From Dehalococcoidia bacterium (GTDB lineage: Bacteria; Chloroflexota; Dehalococcoidia; Dehalococcoidales; UBA1222), in assembly GCA_009784845.1 (NCBI GenBank), contig WQXK01000001.1:1-45296 (forward strand): a stretch of 45,296 nucleotides of DNA, in the 5' to 3' direction. This document shows positions 33,350 through 43,127 of the stretch, in pieces. The stretch's first letter is position 1; every line of letters starts with the position of its first letter. The notes beneath the pieces are model-generated. The model worked only from the letters and a program-made list of their open reading frames with translations. It searched no databases and had not been told where the DNA came from. A program made the translations under genes and the position numbers.

Positions 33350-34531
33350 TTAGTTATCCAGCAGTGCTTCGACACCGGGCAGTGTTACGCCGCTGAGGAA
33401 TTTTAATGCGGCACCGCCGCCTGTGGAAACGAAAGTCATACGCCCGTTGAGATTCATACCGGTGACAATTTCCGCTGTGGATCCGCCGCCGATGATGGTG
33501 GTGGCATTGACGCTTGAGATAATGCGTGCCAAAGCGCGCGTGCCCTCGGCAAACTGCGGCACCTCATATACACCGATGGGCCCGTTCCAGAAAACTGTTT
33601 TGCAGCGCTCAAGTATGCGTGTGTAGTTGCTCACAGTGAGTGCCCCTATATCCACGATACGTTTGTTTGCTGGCATGTCGGCAATGGAAACCGTTTCCCA
33701 GTTATCGTCGCGGCCGACATCGGCAATCACAACGTCCTCTGGCAGGAATACCTTAACGTTGTTCGCCTCTGCCTTTTGCATTAGATAGGAGGCCGTGTCG
33801 ATGGCGTTGTCCAGAAGTGACTGCCCTACCTCATGGCCTTTAGCCTTGAGGAATGTTGCGGCCATGCCGCCTCCGATAATTATGTAGTTCACGCGTGGCA
33901 GAATATTTTCGATGAGTGCCACTTTGTCGCTGATTTTGGCGCCTCCCAGCAGTAAGCCGAAAGGTCGCGCCGGCGTGAGCAGCACTTTGCCAAGTGAGTT
34001 GATTTCTTTCTCAAGTAACAGTCCGGCAACTGACGGCAGGAATTTCGTTACGCCGACAATTGATGCATGCGCACGATGCGCCGTGCCGAAGGCATCATCA
34101 ACATAGATGTCACCCAGTTTGGCTAAAGTCTGGGAGAACAGCGGGTCGTTTTGTTCCTCCTCGGGATGAAAGCGCAGGTTTTCCAGAACCAGAATTTCAC
34201 CGCTTTTAAGTTCGGCAACGCGCGCCTCTACGTTAGGACCGATGCACACAGGCACGAAACTTACCGATTGGCGCAGGATGCTGGATAGCCGCTCTGCCAC
34301 GCCGCGCAGGCTCAGTCCGGGAATGACCTTGCCTTTCGGGCGTCCCATATGGGAGCACAAAATGAGGCTGGCGTTATGGTCAAGCAGATAGTCTATAGTG
34401 GGCACGGCAGCTTTAATGCGGCTGTCGTCGGTGATGTTCCCGCTATTTACGTCTAAAGGAACATTAAAATCAACGCGTGTTAACACCTTTTTCCCTGACA
34501 TACTGACGTCGCGAACGGTCTTTTTATCCAT
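33350..34531 (-). CDS. pgk: Phosphoglycerate kinase (arm 2 copy)
   Basis: Mirror of 10766-11947: 393 aa with RVDFNVPLD, SHMGRPKG and GGGSTAE. Confidence 0.97.
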   Translation of the reverse strand: MDKKTVRDVSMSGKKVLTRVDFNVPLDVNSGNITDDSRIKAAVPTIDYLLDHNASLILCSHMGRPKGKVIPGLSLRGVAERLSSILRQSVSFVPVCIGPNVEARVAELKSGEILVLENLRFHPEEEQNDPLFSQTLAKLGDIYVDDAFGTAHRAHASIVGVTKFLPSVAGLLLEKEINSLGKVLLTPARPFGLLLGGAKISDKVALIENILPRVNYIIIGGGMAATFLKAKGHEVGQSLLDNAIDTASYLMQKAEANNVKVFLPEDVVIADVGRDDNWETVSIADMPANKRIVDIGALTVSNYTRILERCKTVFWNGPIGVYEVPQFAEGTRALARIISSVNATTIIGGGSTAEIVTGMNLNGRMTFVSTGGGAALKFLSGVTLPGVEALLDN

Positions 34532-34577
34532 TTTTCACTGCCTTTATATAATATTTGTGACTGCTGAAAAACCTCGA

Positions 34578-36449
34578 TTACTCACGCAGGCCCAACTCAG
34601 GGAGCAAAGCCTGCACTTGGCGCGCTATGCCTTGTGCGTCCAAGCCGTATTTTGCGCGCAATATGGCCTGCGTGCCGTGCTCGACAAACTCATCCGGTAT
34701 GCCGATGCAGTGTGCTTTCAGTCCATCTATTGAAGATTGCTCAAGCACGGCCAGTACGGCACTGCCAAAACCGCCCCTGAGTACATTTTCCTCTATGGTC
34801 ACCAGCCGCTTGGTGGCACGGGCCGCCTCCGTGAGGGTGACACAATCCAGCGGGCTGACAAAACGGGCATTGACCACAGTGGCCTCAATTCCCTTTGAGC
34901 CAAGTATATCGGCTGCTTCCAGCGCTGATGCCACGCATGTTCCGATTCCCGCAAGCGTTACATGCGCCCCACGGCGCAGTATTTCAGCGGAGCCGATCGG
35001 AATGGTTTGGAAATCTTGGTCCATAGGCACGCCCAGACCGCAACCGCGGGCATAGCGCACTGCCATGGGACGACCGCTGTAAACGGCGGTATATAACAGA
35101 TGCTGCAACTCATTTTCGTCCTTGGGTGACGCCAGCACCATGTCGGGCACCAAAGGCAGGTATGACAGGTCGAAAAGACCCTGATGCGTTTTTCCGTCGT
35201 CGCCAACAATTCCGCCGCGATCTACGGCAAATGTGACGGGCAGCTTCTGCAAACACACGTCATGGATGATTTGGTCAAGGGAGCGCTGCAAGAAGGTGGA
35301 GTAGATGGCAACAATAGGCTTAATGCCCTGCGCTGCCAGCCCTGCGGCGAAAGTGACGGCGTGCTGCTCACAGATGCCAACGTCAAAAACACGCTTGGGG
35401 AACTCCTGTTGTATGGGCTCAAGGCAGTTACCCTCTGGCATGGCGGCGGTGATTATGGCGATGGATTCATCGCGACGCATCATTTCCAGTGTGCTGCGTG
35501 CAAACACCTGACTGTATGACGGGGCGATTTTGGCAGCGCTGCCCTCTGGTGCGATGCCGTGAAAGCATACGGCGTCATCCTCTGCCGGACCATAGCCCTT
35601 TCCCTTGGTAGTCACAACGTGCACCAGTATGGCCTTATGCGCATATGAGCGCGCCTGCTTCAGGGCGGATTCCAACTCGGCTATGTTGTGCCCGTCAATC
35701 GGTCCCATATATGCCAGACCGAAGTCCTCCCACAGTGTGTTGTGTATGAAAAAGCCTTTCATACTTTGCTTGATCTTCCCTGCAAGCCTCAGTAACTGTT
35801 TGCCCAGCGGTATGGCGCGTAATATGCGTTTGCTGCCCTCATTGGCCTGGTAGTAACGCCGGTTGAAGCGCACCTTGCGCAGAAGCTTGGCAATATCGCC
35901 CACTGTCGGGGAAATGGACATGCCGTTGTCGTTAAGTACAATTATAATCTTGGTGCCCGAGGCACCGGTATTATTCAGCGCCTCCAAGGCCATGCCGCCG
36001 CCGATGGAACCGTCTCCTATGACAGAGATAATGTGATAACTCTCGCCGCTTAGGTCACGGGCAGTGGCCATGCCCAATGCAGCCGAGATGGAAGTGCTGG
36101 CATGACCCGCACCGAAGGAATCATAAGGGCTTTCGTCGCGCGCCGGAAATCCCGACAGCCCACCATACTGGCGCTGGGTTGCAAATTGTTCACGGCGCCC
36201 GGTTAGCATTTTGTGAGCATAAGCCTGATGCCCCACGTCCCAAATAATCTTGTCGGCTGGTGCATCAAAAACGCGATGCAGCGCAATGGTCAACTCCACC
36301 GCCCCGAGGCTTGAGGCCAAATGCCCGCCAGTAACCTTAACCATCGAAATCATATCCTGGCGCAACTCCTCGGCCAGAGCCGGGAGTTGTGCTGCCGGTA
36401 TTTCCCTAATATCGGCGGGACTGTTTATGCCATCTAGCAGTTTTGTCAT
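34578..36449 (-). CDS. dxs: 1-deoxy-D-xylulose-5-phosphate synthase (arm 2 copy)
   Basis: Mirror of 8848-10719: 623-aa ThDP enzyme with GDGSIGGG, LNDNGMS and EQHAVTFAAG. Confidence 0.97.
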   Translation of the reverse strand: MTKLLDGINSPADIREIPAAQLPALAEELRQDMISMVKVTGGHLASSLGAVELTIALHRVFDAPADKIIWDVGHQAYAHKMLTGRREQFATQRQYGGLSGFPARDESPYDSFGAGHASTSISAALGMATARDLSGESYHIISVIGDGSIGGGMALEALNNTGASGTKIIIVLNDNGMSISPTVGDIAKLLRKVRFNRRYYQANEGSKRILRAIPLGKQLLRLAGKIKQSMKGFFIHNTLWEDFGLAYMGPIDGHNIAELESALKQARSYAHKAILVHVVTTKGKGYGPAEDDAVCFHGIAPEGSAAKIAPSYSQVFARSTLEMMRRDESIAIITAAMPEGNCLEPIQQEFPKRVFDVGICEQHAVTFAAGLAAQGIKPIVAIYSTFLQRSLDQIIHDVCLQKLPVTFAVDRGGIVGDDGKTHQGLFDLSYLPLVPDMVLASPKDENELQHLLYTAVYSGRPMAVRYARGCGLGVPMDQDFQTIPIGSAEILRRGAHVTLAGIGTCVASALEAADILGSKGIEATVVNARFVSPLDCVTLTEAARATKRLVTIEENVLRGGFGSAVLAVLEQSSIDGLKAHCIGIPDEFVEHGTQAILRAKYGLDAQGIARQVQALLPELGLRE

Positions 36450-36520
36450 TTTATACTTTGCGTTAATTTAAATTATTGTTGCAGTCCAATCCATATATCT
36501 TGGGCACTGAATACTCTCAT

Positions 36521-36579
36521 ACGGCACCATTCGTGATACCCATGCAGGGCGCACCATGCGCCGCCTGACATCTTGCCGT
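36521..36579 (-). ncRNA. Structured dxs leader element (arm 2 copy)
   Basis: Mirror of 8718-8776, closed by ACGGCA/TGCCGT around the GGCGCA-TGG-TGCGCC hairpin. Confidence 0.45.
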
Positions 36580-36599
36580 TGGCGCCTGTATATTACGCG

Positions 36600-36608
36600 A
36601 TTATACCA
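36600..36608 (-). promoter_or_regulatory. Putative extended -10 promoter of dxs (arm 2)
   Basis: Mirror of 8689-8697, TGGTATAAT on the minus strand. Confidence 0.55.
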
Positions 36609-36659
36609 AACAAATAACGCGGATGCGTCATTTGCGGTGACGGGTAGTTCCGATCCGTG

Positions 36660-36896
36660 CTAACTTTTGGCCAGTTCCTCGGTGATATCCTGTGTCATTT
36701 TGAGGAATAGTGTGCGGATTTTTTTCATAACATCGGCTGCTGCCTGCTCGCCTGCCTTGCGCGCCTCAACCGCAGCCAGTCGTGCCTCAGCGGCGGCTTT
36801 CTCGGATACTTCAATACTTGTTTCTATATCGTCTAAAATCTCAGGAAGGGGTTTTTCAAGGATGATATGCTTGCGTTCTCTGTTTTCGGTCGCCAC
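36660..36896 (-). CDS. Small alanine-rich coiled-coil protein (arm 2 copy)
   Basis: Mirror of 8401-8637: 78 aa, GTG start behind GGAGG, one long Ala/Glu helix, unknown role. Confidence 0.68.
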   Translation of the reverse strand: MATENRERKHIILEKPLPEILDDIETSIEVSEKAAAEARLAAVEARKAGEQAAADVMKKIRTLFLKMTQDITEELAKS

Positions 36897-36943
36897 TTCT
36901 TCCTCCATCACTATAATTTTGTCAGCATGCAACAGACGCGCTA

Positions 36944-36972
36944 ATGATAGCTTAATTTGACTATTTTGTCAC
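36944..36972 (-). promoter_or_regulatory. Putative promoter of the coiled-coil gene (arm 2)
   Basis: Mirror of 8325-8353, GTGACA-N17-TATCAT. Confidence 0.55.
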
Positions 36973-37017
36973 ATGTTATTAGGTACAAATACCTGCGCTG
37001 GAATACAAGGGATATAG

Positions 37018-37047
37018 TTGACATTTATTTAGAGGAAGTGCTACCTT
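37018..37047 (+). promoter_or_regulatory. Possible promoter of the hup leader (arm 2)
   Basis: Mirror of 8250-8279: TTGACA at 37018-37023, weak TACCTT at 37042-37047. Confidence 0.35.
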
Positions 37048-37068
37048 ATCAGCAATTATTTTAAAGCT

Positions 37069-37176
37069 ATGGCATTTTATATCCTTAAAGCTCAGTATCT
37101 TTACGGCACAGGCGATATGAGTTTTCATGGCGCTCATGTCGGTGGTTTTGCTATTGAGTTACATCAAGATATGTAA
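37069..37176 (+). CDS. Possible 35-aa leader ORF upstream of hupS (arm 2 copy)
   Basis: Mirror of 8121-8228, starting MAFYILKAQ and stopping at the terminator; coding status doubtful. Confidence 0.3.
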   Translation: MAFYILKAQYLYGTGDMSFHGAHVGGFAIELHQDM

Positions 37177-37202
37177 GCACCCCTTTTGGCGGGTGTTTTT
37201 TT
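37176..37202 (+). terminator. Intrinsic terminator in the hup leader (arm 2)
   Basis: Mirror of 8095-8121: CACCC/GGGTG stem (37178-37182 with 37191-37195) then seven T. Confidence 0.7.
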
Positions 37203-37288
37203 ATGCCGAATAGCTTCAAATTTTGCAATAGTTGGCCATTTAGCGCCAATTTTTGAGAATGAAAAAATAACAAAAGGAGGAGTACAAG

Positions 37289-38242
37289 ATGCAGCCAATT
37301 AATGTAATCTGGTTGCAAGGTCAAGGGTGCACCGGTGATACGGTGGCTCTTCTCAGTGCCAGCAATCCGTCTTTAGCAGACGTGATTACTGGTGTGTTAC
37401 CGGAACTCAGTGGGGTAAACATTGCCTTCCACCCGACCATCATGGCGCCATGGGGCGAAAGTGCTATGGCACCGATTGAAGCTGCCAAAGCTGGCAAGCT
37501 GGATCCATTTGTGGTGGTTCTTGAAGGCGCAATTCCGGATGAGAAACTTGCTCAGAAAACAGGTGGTTACTTCTGCGGTATCGGCGATATGCACGGCAAA
37601 ATCGTCACCGTTACCGAGGTTGTGAATGCTCTTAAGAGCAAAGCAGCCGCTATGGTTGCCATTGGTACCTGCGCTGCTTACGGCGGTGTAGCTGCCGGCA
37701 AACCCAATCCTACCGGAGCCATGGGACTGGGTCAATTCCTTGGCGCAAGCTACAAGAGTACGCTTGGTTTGCCCGTAATCAATGTCCCCGGTTGTCCTAC
37801 ACCCGGCGACAACACCCTCAGGGTCCTGGCTTATCTGGTATTGGTAGCCCGCGGTGCCGCCTCAGTGCCGGAACTGGATGAGGTCAATCGTCCCAAGTTC
37901 CTCTATGGCGAATTGGCGCATCACGTCTGCCCCAGAGCAGGTTTCCTGGCTGAGGGTAAATTCTCGCATCATTATGGTGAACCTTATTGTATGGGTTTGC
38001 TCGGCTGCAAGGGTCCCATCGTCCACTGCGGCGTACCGCGCTATGGTTTCGCCAATGGTCTGGGCGGCTGTCCCTCAACGGGTTCCCCGTGCATCGGCTG
38101 CACAGAGCCGGCTTTTCCCGATCCACCGATGTCCCCGTTCCTGCAGAAGTCACCTATCAAATCATGGGTGGTTGAGGGCATCCTGGATAACCTTGGTAAG
38201 GTAAAAGCCACTCTCCACAGATTCCACAAGAGGAGCTTATAA
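37289..38242 (+). CDS. hupS: [NiFe]-hydrogenase small subunit (arm 2 copy)
   Basis: Mirror of 7055-8008: 317 aa, GCTGD proximal motif with Asp for the second Cys, no Tat signal, AAGGAGGAG ribosome site. Confidence 0.95.
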   Translation: MQPINVIWLQGQGCTGDTVALLSASNPSLADVITGVLPELSGVNIAFHPTIMAPWGESAMAPIEAAKAGKLDPFVVVLEGAIPDEKLAQKTGGYFCGIGDMHGKIVTVTEVVNALKSKAAAMVAIGTCAAYGGVAAGKPNPTGAMGLGQFLGASYKSTLGLPVINVPGCPTPGDNTLRVLAYLVLVARGAASVPELDEVNRPKFLYGELAHHVCPRAGFLAEGKFSHHYGEPYCMGLLGCKGPIVHCGVPRYGFANGLGGCPSTGSPCIGCTEPAFPDPPMSPFLQKSPIKSWVVEGILDNLGKVKATLHRFHKRSL

Positions 38243-38243
38243 A

Positions 38244-40064
38244 ATGGGAAAATCTACTGAACTGAACATTGAACCAGTCACTCGTATTGAAGGCCACATG
38301 GGCGTCAATGCCAAGGCTGATTTGGACGCCAAGAAATACACCGATGCTCACGTTTATGCCACCATGTTCCGCGGACTTGAGGATATTCTGGTAGGACGCG
38401 AGCCGGCTGACGCCATTTGGTTGGGTCAGCGCAGCTGCGGCGTGTGCCCCACTCCCCATGCAACCGCCTCTGTTTTGGCGGTTGATATGGCCTACGGCGC
38501 TCCTCCGCCCCCGTTGGGCATCGGTCTGCGCAATCTGGCCCTCATGGCCGAAGAGGTTTATGACGGTGCATTAGGCTGCGGTATTCTTGAGGGTCCGGAT
38601 TATTCCGAGGCCATCTGTGCCAAATCAAATCCTGATCTGCTGGCTAAGGCGAAGGTTACCCCTGCGCCCCGCGCTGCAGCTCACGGCTATGACAAAATTG
38701 GCGATATTATGACTGCTCTTAACCCCATAACCGGTAGCCTTTGGGTTAAGTGTCTCGAGGCATCCAAGAATGGTATCAACATGGCCACCACGCTGTGCGC
38801 CAAGCATCCGCATCAGAACAACTTCATTCCGGGCGGTATTGCCCTCACGGTTAATATTCCGGAAATTGAGTCTGTTTATGTCAATCTCGCCAAGGGCATC
38901 GCTTTTACCAAGGAATTGGTACCGGCATTCGACGACCTGATTGACTTCCTCTCAGCCAATGGACTGGATAAGGTTGGAGAATTCCCCTTCAACTTCCTGT
39001 CATATGGCGTGTATGACGATCCGACGGCTTACAACGCGAAATATGCCGATATGTCCAAGTGGGGCGAAAAGCGCTTTGTTACCCCCGGTGTTGTCATCGA
39101 CGGCAAGATTGTCACCAACGACCTGGTAGAAATTAACGTTGGTGTTCAGGAAACCGTCACTCACTCATACTACAACGATACTGTCTCATCTGATTTTTCC
39201 AAGGATCCAAATGGCAATCCGCTGACAAAAGATCATCAGTGGAATGAGTCCACCAAGCCCGTAGCCGGCAAGGAAAAGGATTTCGCCGGTAAATATACAT
39301 GGGCTAAGACTCCACGCTGGCTCGACTGGAAGAATCGCGTAGACGGCAAGACTCACGTTTTGCAGGCCAACCCGCTTTCAAGAATGTATGTTCAGGCCGT
39401 TTCAAAGAAAGCAGCCGAGTCCACCGGTACCTCCGTCAAATTCACCCTGCCGGCCGGTACGGTTGTTGGTTGCCGCGTTCCCGGTGAGGTTACTATGGAG
39501 TGGAAAATCCCCACCTCGAATAACTCCATTGAGCGCGTAAGAGCGCGTGCCTACTGGCATGCCTATTCAGCTTTCTTGGCCTATCGCATGGTAGGTGCGG
39601 CATTAGCCCTGATTAAGAAAGGTGAAACGAAGGTTTGGAATGAGTACCGCAGACCAAAGACCGGCATCGGTGTCGGTATGGCTGAGGGTATGCGCGGTGC
39701 CGTAGCGCACTGGGTGGTTATGCGTGATGGTAAGATTCATCGCTATCAGATTATCACCCCAACCGCTTGGAACGTTTCGCCACGCGATGCGCTGGATCGC
39801 CCGGGTCCTTATGAGGCTGCCATCATCGGCTCTGATATAACCGAGCCTATTGGCGCTGAAATCGACGGCGTTGATGTAGTGCGCACTATTCGCAGTTTCG
39901 ACCCATGTCTGGGCTGCACCGTACAGGTGTTCAACCCGTATGAGAGACTGCTGACAGAGTGTGACCTCGACCATTTGCATGCAGACGAAATGCTGCATCA
40001 GTGGGAGCATAAAGATGACCACTCACACACGCACGAAGGTCATGCTCATTCCCATAGCCACTAA
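38244..40064 (+). CDS. hupL: [NiFe]-hydrogenase large subunit (arm 2 copy)
   Basis: Mirror of 5233-7053: 606 aa, RSCGVCPTPHA and DPCLGC nickel ligands, Gln at the usual cleavage position, His-rich C-terminal tail. Confidence 0.97.
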   Translation: MGKSTELNIEPVTRIEGHMGVNAKADLDAKKYTDAHVYATMFRGLEDILVGREPADAIWLGQRSCGVCPTPHATASVLAVDMAYGAPPPPLGIGLRNLALMAEEVYDGALGCGILEGPDYSEAICAKSNPDLLAKAKVTPAPRAAAHGYDKIGDIMTALNPITGSLWVKCLEASKNGINMATTLCAKHPHQNNFIPGGIALTVNIPEIESVYVNLAKGIAFTKELVPAFDDLIDFLSANGLDKVGEFPFNFLSYGVYDDPTAYNAKYADMSKWGEKRFVTPGVVIDGKIVTNDLVEINVGVQETVTHSYYNDTVSSDFSKDPNGNPLTKDHQWNESTKPVAGKEKDFAGKYTWAKTPRWLDWKNRVDGKTHVLQANPLSRMYVQAVSKKAAESTGTSVKFTLPAGTVVGCRVPGEVTMEWKIPTSNNSIERVRARAYWHAYSAFLAYRMVGAALALIKKGETKVWNEYRRPKTGIGVGMAEGMRGAVAHWVVMRDGKIHRYQIITPTAWNVSPRDALDRPGPYEAAIIGSDITEPIGAEIDGVDVVRTIRSFDPCLGCTVQVFNPYERLLTECDLDHLHADEMLHQWEHKDDHSHTHEGHAHSHSH

Positions 40065-40078
40065 GAAAGGTTAAATGA

Positions 40079-40546
40079 GTGACCCGTATTCTGGTATGTG
40101 GTGTTGGCAATAAACTGAAGAAAGACGACGGTTTAGGGCCGCTCATCGCAGAAGAACTGGACAATGTGGAATTGCCGCCCGGTGTTGATGTGGCGGATTT
40201 CGGAATATCGGGTTTCAAATGTGCTCTCAAGCTTGAGGGGTACCACAAGGTGGTATTTGTAGATGCTATCAGCCTGCCGGGCTCAGAGCCCGGCAGGCTG
40301 CATCGTCTCAAAATTAACAAAGAGGCTTTAATGCGTAGCCCCAGACTTTCAGACTTCAGCGTTTCCATGCATGAAACTGATTTGGAACGCATTATGGCCA
40401 CCGCCTCCGTGCTGAACATCTATCCGGAAGAGGTCGTGATTATCGGCTGCGAACCGGCGGATACGGCAGTCGGACTTGGACTTACCCCATCTGTTGAAGC
40501 TGCCGTGCCACAGGTGCTCCAGATGGTCATGCAGGAATTGTCCTAG
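40079..40546 (+). CDS. hupD: Hydrogenase maturation endopeptidase (arm 2 copy)
   Basis: Mirror of 4751-5218: 155 aa, GVGNKLKKDDGLG, D62 and H98 nickel-site residues, GTG start. Confidence 0.93.
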   Translation: MTRILVCGVGNKLKKDDGLGPLIAEELDNVELPPGVDVADFGISGFKCALKLEGYHKVVFVDAISLPGSEPGRLHRLKINKEALMRSPRLSDFSVSMHETDLERIMATASVLNIYPEEVVIIGCEPADTAVGLGLTPSVEAAVPQVLQMVMQELS

Positions 40547-40642
40547 TATAGTTTGTTTTCCTTATCGCTTTCCATTTTGCACCCCTTTTGTCATCCTAGA
40601 GCCGCTCATGTCTCCTGTATTTCGTTATGGCGCTTGTTCTTG

Positions 40643-40671
40643 TTAGCGTGCGCGGAAAAATGTGCTACAAT
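40643..40671 (+). promoter_or_regulatory. Putative extended -10 promoter for riboswitch and transporter (arm 2)
   Basis: Mirror of 4626-4654: TG-C-TACAAT at 40663-40671 with a weak TTAGCG. Confidence 0.45.
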
Positions 40672-40712
40672 ACATGAAATTTGCATAAGGCACTAGGGAA
40701 AATTTAAGAAAA

Positions 40713-40797
40713 TCTGAGCAGGCGCTCAACCCTTTGGGTTTGTGTGGTCGGGTCGTAACTTGACGACAGCAGATGCGTAACACATCTGTGGGACAGA
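40713..40797 (+). ncRNA. NiCo (czcD-type) riboswitch aptamer (arm 2 copy)
   Basis: Mirror of 4500-4584. In plus-strand coordinates TCTGAGCAGGC is at 40713-40723, helix CAGATG/CATCTG at 40770-40775 and 40783-40788, and TGGGACAGA at 40789-40797. Confidence 0.85.
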
Positions 40798-40823
40798 AAG
40801 ATGTTCCATGGGTGTGTTTTTTT
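40779..40823 (+). terminator. Riboswitch expression-platform terminator (arm 2)
   Basis: Mirror of 4474-4518: stem strands 40779-40791 and 40806-40818, T-run 40817-40823, overlapping the last aptamer helix. Confidence 0.8.
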
Positions 40824-40887
40824 CTGCCGAGCACAGACGTGTGATGCGCCGTAAAACCACCCAAGAACCAAAGCAGGAGAGTTGAGT

Positions 40888-41763
40888 ATGAAAAGAGAAA
40901 AAGCACAGGTGGTTGAGGGCGTGTTGTCCGTTGTCGTCAATGCCCTCTTATTTGCCGTAAAGCTGTGGGTGGGGCTCTTCACTGGTTCCGTTGCCCTAAT
41001 GGCGGATGCTTGGCATACAATGTCTGACTCATTGACATCAATATTCGTTGTTATCGCAGCGATGCTTGCGGCAAAGAAACCCGACAAAGAACATCCATTC
41101 GGTCACGGAAGATGGGAACTGGTAGCTTCACTGCTGGTAGCTTTCATTTTGGCAGTAATAGGCTATGAGTTTCTCAGCGATTCCATAAGCAGATTTCAAA
41201 GCCGGGAATCCGTGTCATATGGAACCATTGCCATTGTTATAACCGTTGCCTCAATAGCTGTTAAGGAAGTATTAGCCCAATACGCTTTTTATCTTGGGCG
41301 CAAACACGACAATGCGGTCATAGCAGCAGACGGCTGGCATCACCGCACTGATTCATTATCATCCGTAATTGTTTTGATTGGTATTTTGGTAACAAGGTTC
41401 GTCGATGGTTTATGGTGGATGGACAGCGTTTTGGGGGCTTTCTGTGCACTGGCCATCTTCTTTGCGGCTTTTAAGATTATGACGCAGTCCATAACAAAAA
41501 TACTGGGGGAGGAGCCCAAACAGGAACTGATTGAGGCCATAAGCCGTGAGGTAAAACAACTGCTGGGTACCGATTTGGAACTGCATCACTTTCACCTGCA
41601 CAACTACGTTTCACATCAGGAACTAACTCTGCACGTGATACTTGATAAAGCATTAAGCATCAAAAACGGGCATGACACCGCAACGCTCATTGAGAATATG
41701 GTCAAGGAAAAGTTCAATATAGACGCAACAATCCACATTGAGCCGTTGGGCGAACAAAAATAA
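40888..41763 (+). CDS. Cation diffusion facilitator (arm 2 copy)
   Basis: Mirror of 3534-4409: 291-aa CDF exporter with DAWHTMSD, HPFGHG and DGWHHRTD, behind the NiCo riboswitch. Confidence 0.9.
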   Translation: MKREKAQVVEGVLSVVVNALLFAVKLWVGLFTGSVALMADAWHTMSDSLTSIFVVIAAMLAAKKPDKEHPFGHGRWELVASLLVAFILAVIGYEFLSDSISRFQSRESVSYGTIAIVITVASIAVKEVLAQYAFYLGRKHDNAVIAADGWHHRTDSLSSVIVLIGILVTRFVDGLWWMDSVLGAFCALAIFFAAFKIMTQSITKILGEEPKQELIEAISREVKQLLGTDLELHHFHLHNYVSHQELTLHVILDKALSIKNGHDTATLIENMVKEKFNIDATIHIEPLGEQK

Positions 41764-41797
41764 ACTACCCCAACCGTGAGGTCGGGTATTCACTGCT

Positions 41798-41822
41798 TCA
41801 GAACAACTTTAAGTTGTTCTGA
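41798..41822. repeat. Perfect 12-bp inverted repeat (arm 2)
   Basis: Mirror of 3475-3499, 35 nt after the transporter stop codon. Confidence 0.6.
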
Positions 41823-41852
41823 CTGAGCCGGCTTTGCCTTGATTAGTTATAT

Positions 41853-41990
41853 ATGCCTCTAAGGGTTTTAGGTAATATATCCATGTCCTTACAAGGCAAC
41901 GCTGGTACTGCGGAAGCCAATCGCGAAGCAAATTTGGGGATGCAGCCGGTGATTGAGGAATCTGTCAGCAGCATGACTTGGGGGGATTAA
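41853..41990 (+). CDS. Possible 45-aa ORF, uncertain (arm 2 copy)
   Basis: Mirror of 3307-3444; no ribosome site and no known relative. Confidence 0.2.
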   Translation: MPLRVLGNISMSLQGNAGTAEANREANLGMQPVIEESVSSMTWGD

Positions 41991-42220
41991 ACAGGTATGG
42001 GTTTTCTGACAGACTGCAGCAAGCAGTCGACTTCTGCCTCAATTTCCGGATCAGCAGGCTTGGCAAGTTCGGCATAAAAGCGCTCTGCGCCCCTGTGGGT
42101 ATCCTCGTTTATTTCAGCAGGCGTCATTCCTTTGCGCCTTTCGTAATTCCACTCCCTGATTTTATGTATATCCTCGATTGTAAAATCGGAGCTTTTTTCC
42201 GGCATCGGTATGTTATTCAT
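41987..42220 (-). CDS. Antitoxin-like protein without toxin (arm 2 copy)
   Basis: Mirror of 3077-3310: 77 aa, MNNIPMPEKSSDFTI start, paralogue of the PIN-linked protein at 23202-23441. Confidence 0.65.
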   Translation of the reverse strand: MNNIPMPEKSSDFTIEDIHKIREWNYERRKGMTPAEINEDTHRGAERFYAELAKPADPEIEAEVDCLLQSVRKPIPV

Positions 42221-42233
42221 CTCTATGCCCGAA

Positions 42234-42554
42234 TTATCCCTCGTAGCGTTCCAATCTGCGTTTGTAGTACGCAACCTCGGCTTTGAGTCTTTTGTTTTCC
42301 AATTCCAGTGGAGAGCCACGCTCTTCACCAATCCTCATATCCCGTTTCTGCGGTTGGCTGCGATAATATGGGGGTTCTGTTCTATATCTTTCGTTATCAT
42401 AGTTTCTGCGCTCATAGTCTGAATTGTTAAAACTCATGCCTTTCTTTGCCTTCGATGTTCCGACAAGGTGGCACAACCCGGGTATCAGCGTTAGCCCTAT
42501 GAAAACTCCAAACACAATCAAAACGATTGAAATAGTTACGTTTCCTGTTTTCAC
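42234..42554 (-). CDS. Small single-pass membrane protein (arm 2 copy)
   Basis: Mirror of 2743-3063: 106 aa, one N-terminal membrane helix and a charged coiled-coil tail, unknown role. Confidence 0.55.
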   Translation of the reverse strand: MKTGNVTISIVLIVFGVFIGLTLIPGLCHLVGTSKAKKGMSFNNSDYERRNYDNERYRTEPPYYRSQPQKRDMRIGEERGSPLELENKRLKAEVAYYKRRLERYEG

Positions 42555-42612
42555 GCTTGTAATTTCTGACCACTTGTGAAGCGCTCACGTCTTGCTGATG
42601 AACAATCAAAAG

Positions 42613-42801
42613 TTAAGCTATTTGCGAAACACAATCCTCTTTCGCGCTTGCGATAATCTTGAAACCATATTTCTTCGCGGCGACTTCACTGCGCTGGTTG
42701 AAATACAACGTTTGCTCCGACGGCGTCATGTTTTTTGTTTTTTCCTCAATTCTATGCCGAGTCGCGTGTATCTCATCCAAGATGGTATCTGACTTTTTCA
42801 T
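42613..42801 (-). CDS. Small antitoxin-like protein, 62 aa (arm 2 copy)
   Basis: Mirror of 2496-2684: MKKSDTILDEIHATRH start and AAKKYGFKII near the end; its presumed toxin partner is absent. Confidence 0.6.
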   Translation of the reverse strand: MKKSDTILDEIHATRHRIEEKTKNMTPSEQTLYFNQRSEVAAKKYGFKIIASAKEDCVSQIA

Positions 42802-42893
42802 GGTAATTATCTCTGTTGGAGTTTTAATATCAAAGTAATGGTTTCCAAATCGAGTTTTTATGAACGCTGGCAATATACCATGGACGAAACAAG

Positions 42894-42922
42894 ATGACAA
42901 TTGCGCAAAGATTGTGTATAAT
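42894..42922 (+). promoter_or_regulatory. Putative promoter of hicAB (arm 2)
   Basis: Mirror of 2375-2403: ATGACA at 42894-42899, TATAAT at 42917-42922. Confidence 0.55.
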
Positions 42923-42932
42923 GCTGATTGCC

Positions 42933-43105
42933 TTGAAACGTAAAGATTTAATCAGTTTGCTGTTGCCAATGGGTGGTGGAAAGCCCGGGATTGCGGAGGG
43001 CATACGATTTACACAAATGGGAGCGCATCCGAGCCCATCGCTCACCACACGGAAATTGGCGAAGGTCTGGCAAGGAAGATTATCAAGCGCAGAGGGCTAA
43101 AGTAG
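42933..43105 (+). pseudogene. hicA: Frameshifted hicA (arm 2 copy)
   Basis: Mirror of 2192-2364. The deletion lies near 42961-42967; the second frame gives NGWWKARDCGGHTIYTNG and ends KRRGLK at the TAG 43103-43105. Confidence 0.85.
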
Positions 43106-43127
43106 TCCGGGAGGTAAGGAGCACAAT